Part shown: positions 7,132 to 11,340 of the stretch, in pieces
Layout of the letters: every line of letters starts with the position of its first letter
Position numbering within the stretch: the first letter of the stretch is position 1
NCBI GenBank assembly: GCA_937915475.1
Contig: CALGIR010000001.1
Coordinates: 1 to 11,340 of the forward strand
Reading direction: 5' to 3'
From: an uncultured Bacteroidales bacterium
GTDB lineage: Bacteria; Bacteroidota; Bacteroidia; Bacteroidales; Tenuifilaceae
Length of the DNA stretch: 11,340 nt
Program-made: the position numbers and the translations under genes
Notes under the pieces: generated by a model
Told to the model about the DNA's origin: nothing
Databases searched by the model: none
Seen by the model: the letters and a program-made list of their open reading frames with translations, nothing else

Positions 7132-8223
7132 ATGGTAGGAGTAATACATATTAACTTAGCGAAAGGTTGGAGAGGCGGAGAACGTCAAGTGGTACTATTA
7201 ATGGAGAATTTAAAAAATGAAACAATAGATCAGATACTTATTTGCTCCAAAAACAGTGCTTTACACAACTTTTGCAAAAACAATCATCTTCCCTATAAAA
7301 GTTTTACAGTCATAGGGTTATTTTTGTTTGTCCCCTTCTTAATTTCCTTATGGAACCTGCAAAACAAGTATCAAATTGTACATTGTCATGAATCAAAGGG
7401 ACATACATTGGGTTTTATAGCTCGGTTCGTTTTTAGAAGTTCACTAAAAACAGTTATTCATAGAAGAGTTTTGTTTCCCCTAAAACAGAAGAAATTTACC
7501 TTATTGAAGTACTCTCCCAAATATGCCGATACAATAATCTGCATCTCACAGGCTGTTGAAAATGTTGTTAAAAAAGCTGTCCCTGATAGCAATACAGTTA
7601 TCATTCCATCGGGTGTTCCTTTTGATTTAGTAAAAGAGAACAGCTTTAATTTAAAAGAAATTTATGGTATTCCGATTGACAAGAAGATTGTAGGGTATAT
7701 TGCGGCATTGTCTTTTGAAAAAGATCATCACACTTTTCTTGATTCGGCTAAATTAATTCTACGTCAATTCAAAAATGTTCATTTTGTTATTATTGGTGAA
7801 GGTGTGCTTTATAATGATATTTTAAATTATTCTGATCAATTAGGAATAAAGGGTCAAGTAACTTTTACAGGTTTTTTGAATAATATAACCGAAGCAATTA
7901 GCCAGATTGATATTCTCCTTTTTACGTCAAAGTCGGAGGGATTAGGGTCAACAATTCTGGATTTTTTTGTTCATAAGCGCCCTGTTGTGAGTGCTCGAAA
8001 TGGGGGTGCGGAAGAACTCATTATTGATGGTGAAACTGGATTTTTGTGCGATATTGGTGATTCTTCTTGTTTCTCTTGGAGGGTAATGGAACTTTTAAAA
8101 AATGAGGATAAGGTGAAAGCAATTACTCACAACGCCTATCTATTTGCTCAAAAAAACTATGCAGCTGAGACTATTGCAAAACGTGTTTTTGCCGTTTATA
8201 ATCGTTTGGCAGTGAACTCATAG
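7132..8223 (+). CDS. Glycosyltransferase, family 4, with E-x7-D in place of EX7E
   Basis: This 363-residue GT-B enzyme begins VIHINLAKGWRGGERQ (4-19), with the Gly-Gly-Glu loop of GT4 proteins. Residues 59-74 are strongly hydrophobic (VIGLFLFVPFLISLW) and may anchor the acceptor domain to the inner membrane. VHCHESKG (83-90) and CISQAV (137-142) follow. IIPSGVP (157-163) marks the interdomain hinge, and GYIAALSFEKDHH (188-200) opens the donor domain. The sugar-nucleotide motif is SEGLGSTILDFF (268-279): Glu269 and, eight residues later, Asp277 instead of the usual Glu. NGGAEELI (290-297) and GETGFL (300-305) are typical GT4 C-terminal motifs. It stands alone, 208 bases after the previous stop, and converges with the minus-strand GT2 across 63 bases. 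It looks more A/T-rich than the genes at 1705-3637. Its role in LPS core or surface glycan assembly is inferred. Confidence 0.88.
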   Translation: MVGVIHINLAKGWRGGERQVVLLMENLKNETIDQILICSKNSALHNFCKNNHLPYKSFTVIGLFLFVPFLISLWNLQNKYQIVHCHESKGHTLGFIARFVFRSSLKTVIHRRVLFPLKQKKFTLLKYSPKYADTIICISQAVENVVKKAVPDSNTVIIPSGVPFDLVKENSFNLKEIYGIPIDKKIVGYIAALSFEKDHHTFLDSAKLILRQFKNVHFVIIGEGVLYNDILNYSDQLGIKGQVTFTGFLNNITEAISQIDILLFTSKSEGLGSTILDFFVHKRPVVSARNGGAEELIIDGETGFLCDIGDSSCFSWRVMELLKNEDKVKAITHNAYLFAQKNYAAETIAKRVFAVYNRLAVNS

Positions 8224-8286
8224 TCTTCATTAATATCCTAACGAGTGACAAAATTTATGCAAGGGTATATCTTTTGCAAAGACAAA

Positions 8287-9114
8287 TTATGGGAGCTGAT
8301 TAATTCCAAGCGCAGCTTTTATTTTTTTATTCTTAATTGTTTCTGCTAAAATTACTTTATTTGTCTCCACGCCATCTCGGCTTTGCAACTTATGGTACAA
8401 ATGATACTGTATTAATCTGAATTTAGGTAGAAAAACTTCATAGTTTAATAATTTGAGTCTATATTCTATATCAGTATCTTCTCCCACGCAGGGTAACTTA
8501 TAGCGCATATCAAAGCCATTTACCGCTAACAACCCACTTTTATATAAAGAGAAATTGCATCCCTTTACCCCACGTTTATAATTGCCAAAAAGCTTATTTA
8601 TAAATGATATGGGAATAAACAATGCACTTTCTACATATCTGGATTTCTTTATAAAGCTATCTAATAATAATTCAACAAAGAATCTTAAAGAAAACAGTTT
8701 CTTATTTCTAATAAAATCCTCACTAACTTTTGCTGATAGCCTTTCTGACATCATTACTCTTCTTCCAGCAACAATTCGCTTTTTTTTGGCAAATTTTAAA
8801 TGATCAGCAACAAATGAAATGTGAGGGATACAATCACCATCCATAAAAATAATATATTCAGTGTTGGAAACTAAAATAGCCTTGTTTAATATTTCGTTTT
8901 TTCTAAATCCCTTATCCTCATGCCATACATGTTTTATGCTGAAAGAGTATCTGCTTAGTAGCTTAGAAATGTCTTTTACTATTTCTGGTTTTGAACCATC
9001 ATCGGCAATTACAACTTCAAAGTCTTTTATGGACTGCAGATTCAGCGCCGAAAGAATTAGCTTTAAAGCCGATAAATTATTAAAAAACGAAACAACTACA
9101 GATGCCCTATTCAT
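8287..9114 (-). CDS. Glycosyltransferase, family 2, with galactosyltransferase-type C-terminal motif
   Basis: I take the ATG at 9114 as the start (275 residues; MNRASVVVSFFNN). A TTG three codons upstream would give 278, but ATG is far commoner and leaves the standard GT2 N-terminus. With the longer numbering, VVIADDGS (37-44) is the nucleotide strand, WHEDKGFRKNE (67-77) a conserved loop, and FMDGDCIPH (93-101) holds the DXD metal site. KGCNFSLYKSGL (187-198), then NGFDMRY and GEDTDIEYRL (214-223), are the pattern of GT2 enzymes with the Glyco_transf_7C-type acceptor region, where the GED acidic residues act in catalysis. It is the only glycosyltransferase on the minus strand here and is convergent with the GT4 gene at 7132. 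It is notably A/T-rich: the 60 bases at 8641-8700 have 13 G or C. The sugar is not certain; galactose or a related hexose is a guess from the family. Confidence 0.86.
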   Translation of the reverse strand: MNRASVVVSFFNNLSALKLILSALNLQSIKDFEVVIADDGSKPEIVKDISKLLSRYSFSIKHVWHEDKGFRKNEILNKAILVSNTEYIIFMDGDCIPHISFVADHLKFAKKKRIVAGRRVMMSERLSAKVSEDFIRNKKLFSLRFFVELLLDSFIKKSRYVESALFIPISFINKLFGNYKRGVKGCNFSLYKSGLLAVNGFDMRYKLPCVGEDTDIEYRLKLLNYEVFLPKFRLIQYHLYHKLQSRDGVETNKVILAETIKNKKIKAALGINQLP

Positions 9115-9131
9115 TGCGCGCAAATTTTTTT

Positions 9132-9139
9132 CAAAGATA
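9132..9139 (-). promoter_or_regulatory. Candidate Bacteroidota -7 promoter element for the minus-strand GT2
   Basis: Read on the minus strand this is TATCTTTG, an exact TAnnTTTG. It sits 17 bases before the ATG at 9114, which supports that start over the TTG at 9123. A weak ATTG at about 9165-9168 is the best -33 candidate, but the spacing is long. Confidence 0.4.
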
Positions 9140-9257
9140 TTATTTATTGGGCTAATATAATTCGCAATATCCCCGAAGTTCTATACTTATTCTGATTAAA
9201 CAATCAATATTCTTATCTGTTATAAAGTTCATTAGTTGTACCCAATAATTAAAGAGT

Positions 9258-9452
9258 ATGTTAACAAAAGATATCACCATTGATGAGCTTGTGGAAAAAG
9301 TTCCCGATTCAGTAACCTTTTTACGTGAGAAAGGATTGGTATGTATTCAGTGTGGCGAAGCAATTTGGGGAACGCTCGAAGATTTAGCGAAAAGTAAGGG
9401 GTTTTCCGATGAGGAGATAGCTGACATTGTAACGAATCTAAACGCAATGTAA
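9258..9452 (+). CDS. Small CXXC protein, DUF1858 / hybrid-cluster-protein-associated redox disulfide type
   Basis: This 64-residue soluble protein opens with DITIDELVEKVPDSVTFLRE (5-24), the helix-turn-helix-like start of DUF1858, the domain also found at the N-terminus of the RIC/ScdA iron-cluster repair proteins. It is followed by VCIQCGEAIWGTLEDLA (28-44). Cys29 and Cys32 form the CXXC expected of the 'hybrid cluster protein-associated' disulfide subgroup. The C-terminus SKGFSDEEIADIVTNLN fits the usual last helix. Such proteins are thought to act in thiol-disulfide or metal-cluster chemistry, but the biochemical role is not established. No hybrid cluster protein gene is present in the window. 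An ArsC-like gene starts 16 bases downstream, suggesting a shared transcript. Confidence 0.82.
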   Translation: MLTKDITIDELVEKVPDSVTFLREKGLVCIQCGEAIWGTLEDLAKSKGFSDEEIADIVTNLNAM

Positions 9453-9468
9453 AATATTAGTATCTTTA

Positions 9469-9861
9469 ATGCACCTAATTAACTTTATAATTTGTGTGTT
9501 TGTGGCAAACAATAATTTTACGTTGAAAATATTTCACAACTCTCGTTGTAAGCACAGTCGTGCTGGGCTCAATTATCTTCAGTCAAAGACGGACAATTAT
9601 CAAATTCGGGAATACCTGAAAGAACCTCTAACCAAGGATGAAGTAAAAGAGATTTTACTAAAAACCAATCTGCAACCCATTGATATTGTTAGAAAGCAAG
9701 AGGATTACTTTAAAAAAAACCTTAAAGACAAGAATTTCAATAAGGATGAATGGATTAAAATTATTGTAGAGAACCCTCGACTGCTTCAAAGGCCAATTGT
9801 AGTTGGTAGGCTTAAGGCTCTAATTGCTAATCCACCCGAAGAAATTGATGTTTTTTTTTGA
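9469..9861 (+). CDS. ArsC/Spx/YffB-family thioredoxin-fold protein (arsenate reductase-like)
   Basis: The frame codes for 130 residues; the conserved domain begins only at LKIFHNSRC (19-27), so the first 10-18 residues are extra for the family. In-frame GTG codons at 9496 and 9502 or a TTG at 9523 may be the true start. Cys27 in NSRCKHSR is the catalytic cysteine position (family form NPxCxxSR). NLQPIDIVRKQE (67-78) and NPRLLQRPIVV (102-112), with the cis-proline after Arg108, match the ArsC core. The third arginine used by E. coli ArsC for arsenate binding is not obvious, so arsenate reduction is uncertain; a general thiol-redox or YffB-like role is equally possible. No other arsenic gene is nearby. 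It follows the CXXC protein closely. The coding end runs through nine T bases (9851-9859) into TGA. Confidence 0.8.
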   Translation: MHLINFIICVFVANNNFTLKIFHNSRCKHSRAGLNYLQSKTDNYQIREYLKEPLTKDEVKEILLKTNLQPIDIVRKQEDYFKKNLKDKNFNKDEWIKIIVENPRLLQRPIVVGRLKALIANPPEEIDVFF

Positions 9862-10029
9862 TACTGTATATGTAATGTAAAGGGGTGGTTTACTTTAAGT
9901 ACTTCCTGGTGGTTTTATAGGTGCTACTTACCTTGTACCTTAACAATTGTTTTTACTAAAGCTAAACGGTGCAGCATTTTAAAGTTAGAATTCGTCGTTA
10001 GGTTATTAAATCAAAAAACTCAACAATTT

Positions 10030-10752
10030 ATGAAAACCACATTTCAACGTATGGGTGTAGCCATTTTACTAAGTATGGCTATTGTTACTTCGTCTTGCGC
10101 TAATTCGTTAACCCAGGAGCGTAAAAAGGAAGAGCGGGATGTTAAGAATTTTACGGCGATACAACTTTCAATCTCTGCAGATGTATATCTCACTCAGGCC
10201 AATGGTTATAGCTTTACCATTGAGGGCGACAAAAGTTCTCTTGATAGAGTAATTACCGAGGTCAGAGGCAACACGCTAGTTATTAAAACCGAGAGGATTA
10301 ACCAGAGATTTTTAAAATCAAACATTAAAATTCACATCACTATGCCTGATATTGAAGGGTTGGCAATTTCGGGTTCGGGCGATATAAAAGCGGTTACTCC
10401 CTTGGTTACAAGGGATTTGACTTTAAGGGTTTCAGGCAGTGGAGATATATCAATTCCAGACCTTACGCTTAAATCGTTGTATGCTGCTGTTTCCGGCTCG
10501 GGCGATATAACTATTTCTGGTCAAGGCGTTGCATCTGATGCCAACGTAAAAATATCAGGTTCAGGTGATGTTATTCTTAAAGGCGTTAGGTTTCAGAATG
10601 CTGATATAAGTATTGCCGGCTCAGGTGATGCCTATGTAGAGTTATCAGAAAACTTAAAAGCTCGTGTTGCAGGGAGTGGCGATATTGTTTATTCTGGTAA
10701 TCCATTGGTTGATGCTAAGGTGTCGGGTTCAGGAACAATTAGGAACAAATAG
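10030..10752 (+). CDS. DUF2807 'head GIN' domain probable lipoprotein with GSGD repeats
   Basis: This is a 240-residue protein. Residues 1-22 are a signal peptide ending TSSC; Cys23 is a plausible lipidation site in the looser Bacteroidota lipobox, so an outer-membrane or periplasmic lipoprotein is likely. The mature part starts ERDVKNFTAIQLSIS (35-49), the usual DUF2807 opening, with ADVYLTQ after it. A repeated turn follows at residues 115, 136, 156, 177, 197 and 215 (GSGD) and at 233 (GSGT). Spacing is 18-21 residues, as expected for successive rungs of a right-handed beta-helix. The molecular function of this family is unknown; the 'auto-transporter adhesin' label in databases is not well founded for stand-alone copies. 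It has its own upstream gap of 168 bases and ends before a strong terminator, so it is probably a single-gene transcript. Confidence 0.85.
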   Translation: MKTTFQRMGVAILLSMAIVTSSCANSLTQERKKEERDVKNFTAIQLSISADVYLTQANGYSFTIEGDKSSLDRVITEVRGNTLVIKTERINQRFLKSNIKIHITMPDIEGLAISGSGDIKAVTPLVTRDLTLRVSGSGDISIPDLTLKSLYAAVSGSGDITISGQGVASDANVKISGSGDVILKGVRFQNADISIAGSGDAYVELSENLKARVAGSGDIVYSGNPLVDAKVSGSGTIRNK

Positions 10753-10777
10753 TTAATGGTTTTTGTTATCCTCAACA

Positions 10778-10807
10778 GGAGAGAGTGTTATGCTTTCTCC
10801 TTTTTTT
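10778..10807 (+). terminator. Intrinsic terminator after the DUF2807 gene
   Basis: GGAGAGAG (10778-10785) pairs with CTTTCTCC (10793-10800) over eight positions, with one G-U pair, around the loop TGTTATG. Seven T bases follow at once (10801-10807). It lies 25 bases after the DUF2807 stop and separates it from fumC. Confidence 0.8.
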
Positions 10808-10821
10808 GTTTAAATTTACTC

Positions 10822-10829
10822 TAAGTTTC
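10822..10829 (+). promoter_or_regulatory. Candidate -7 promoter element for fumC
   Basis: TAAGTTTC matches TAnnTTTG at all but the last of its fixed positions and stands 16 bases before the ATG at 10846, the same spacing as for the gene at 4092. No -33 element at normal distance was found; a TTTG at 10805-10808 is too close. Confidence 0.3.
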
Positions 10830-10845
10830 CTTAATGCATTTTGTT

Positions 10846-11340
10846 ATGTATAGAGTAGAATCCGATACTATGGGGAATATTAATGTCCCCGCCGATAGAT
10901 TATGGGGAGCGCAAACCCAGCGCTCAATACAAAACTTTCCCATTGGAACAGAGCAAATGCCCAAAGAGATAATTTATGCAATGGCGTTGGTTAAAAAAGC
11001 ATCGGCCATTGTTAATCATGCACTTAACCTTCTGCCAAAAGAAAAAACCAATCTGATTATTTCTGTTTGCGATGAAATATTAGCCGGCAAGCATGACAAT
11101 GAGTTCCCTTTGGTGGTTTGGCAAACCGGTTCGGGAACCCAAACCAATATGAATCTAAATGAGGTTATCGCAAATCGAGCTCATGTTTTAAGTGGTGGTC
11201 AATTAATGGATAAACTGAGGATTTTACACCCTAACGATGATGTGAATTTATCGCAGAGTAGCAACGATACTTTTCCAACGGCAATGCATATTTCTGCTTA
11301 TAAGGTTATTGTTGATAAAACAATACCAGCCTTAAGGCTG
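10846..11340 (+). CDS. fumC: Class II fumarate hydratase, N-terminal part (cut by right edge)
   Basis: Fumarase C interconverts fumarate and L-malate in the citric acid cycle as a cytoplasmic homotetramer that needs no iron-sulfur cluster. The window holds 165 residues of a protein usually about 460 long. MYRVESDTMG (1-10) and VPADRLWGAQTQRS (14-27) are the standard N-terminus. GSGTQTNMNLNE (95-106) and HPNDDVN (128-134) are substrate-binding segments, and SSNDTFPTAMH (138-148) is the conserved helix start; all agree with the E. coli enzyme. The catalytic serine loop (GSSxMPxKxN) lies beyond the right edge. An in-frame ATG at 10834 would add four residues, but 10846 matches the family length and leaves room for the -7 element. 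Aspartase and other superfamily members are less likely given the TQTNMN and HPNDDVN context. Confidence 0.93.
   Translation, partial: MYRVESDTMGNINVPADRLWGAQTQRSIQNFPIGTEQMPKEIIYAMALVKKASAIVNHALNLLPKEKTNLIISVCDEILAGKHDNEFPLVVWQTGSGTQTNMNLNEVIANRAHVLSGGQLMDKLRILHPNDDVNLSQSSNDTFPTAMHISAYKVIVDKTIPALRL

Noticed and set aside
8224..8286. Bidirectional terminator between the convergent glycosyltransferases
   Set aside because: Only a 5-pair TCTTT-TGC-AAAGA stem is present, without G/C pairs or flanking T-runs, too weak to call.
9115..9123. TTG at 9123 as start of the minus-strand GT2
   Set aside because: The ATG three codons later gives a normal GT2 N-terminus and a better position relative to the -7 element.
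8582..9160. Two plus-strand open frames (73 and 99 codons)
   Set aside because: Both are antisense to the minus-strand GT2 and show no family features. Long antisense frames are expected in such A/T-rich coding DNA.

Overview
The window looks like chromosomal DNA of a Bacteroidota bacterium, probably of the Bacteroidales/Marinilabiliales type. This is inferred from three things. Genes lack Shine-Dalgarno sequences and have A/T-rich leaders. Matches to the Bacteroidota -7 promoter element (TAnnTTTG) lie just upstream of several start codons. The gene families also fit: an S9 glutamyl-endopeptidase-like exopeptidase, a DUF2807 'head GIN' lipoprotein, and glycosyltransferase sets typical of Bacteroidota surface glycans. 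Genus and species cannot be read from the window.

Layout. (1) 1-1356, minus strand: the N-terminal 452 residues of a secreted S9-family peptidase resembling glutamyl endopeptidase; the catalytic domain lies beyond the left edge. (2) 1357-1704: a divergent intergenic region with two inverted repeats that could fold in the leader of the next gene. (3) 1705-9114: six glycosyltransferases. Two are adjacent (GT2 then GT4, 7-base gap). After a 454-base gap come a 653-residue protein carrying a GT2 and a GT4 domain in one chain and a GT2 nine bases downstream. After another gap a GT4 (plus strand) converges on a minus-strand GT2 with a galactosyltransferase-like C-terminal region. Together they carry seven glycosyl-transfer domains and would build a surface glycan, most plausibly the lipopolysaccharide core or a short O-chain. 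No flippase, polymerase, ligase or sugar-nucleotide synthesis gene is visible, so the rest of the pathway lies elsewhere. (4) 9258-9861: two small redox-type proteins 16 bases apart, a 64-residue CXXC protein (DUF1858 / hybrid-cluster-protein-associated type) and an ArsC/Spx-like thioredoxin-fold protein. (5) 10030-10752: a probable lipoprotein with a DUF2807 domain and seven GSGD-like turns, followed by a clear intrinsic terminator. (6) 10846-11340: the N-terminal 165 residues of class II fumarase (fumC), cut by the right edge.

I found no CRISPR array, tRNA, rRNA, intact insertion sequence or phage gene, and no convincing new defence or mobile system. The points most worth a second look are the GT2-GT4 fusion, the structured leader before the first glycosyltransferase, the altered EX7E motifs in two GT4 enzymes, and the recurring -7 element 16-17 bases before three start codons.
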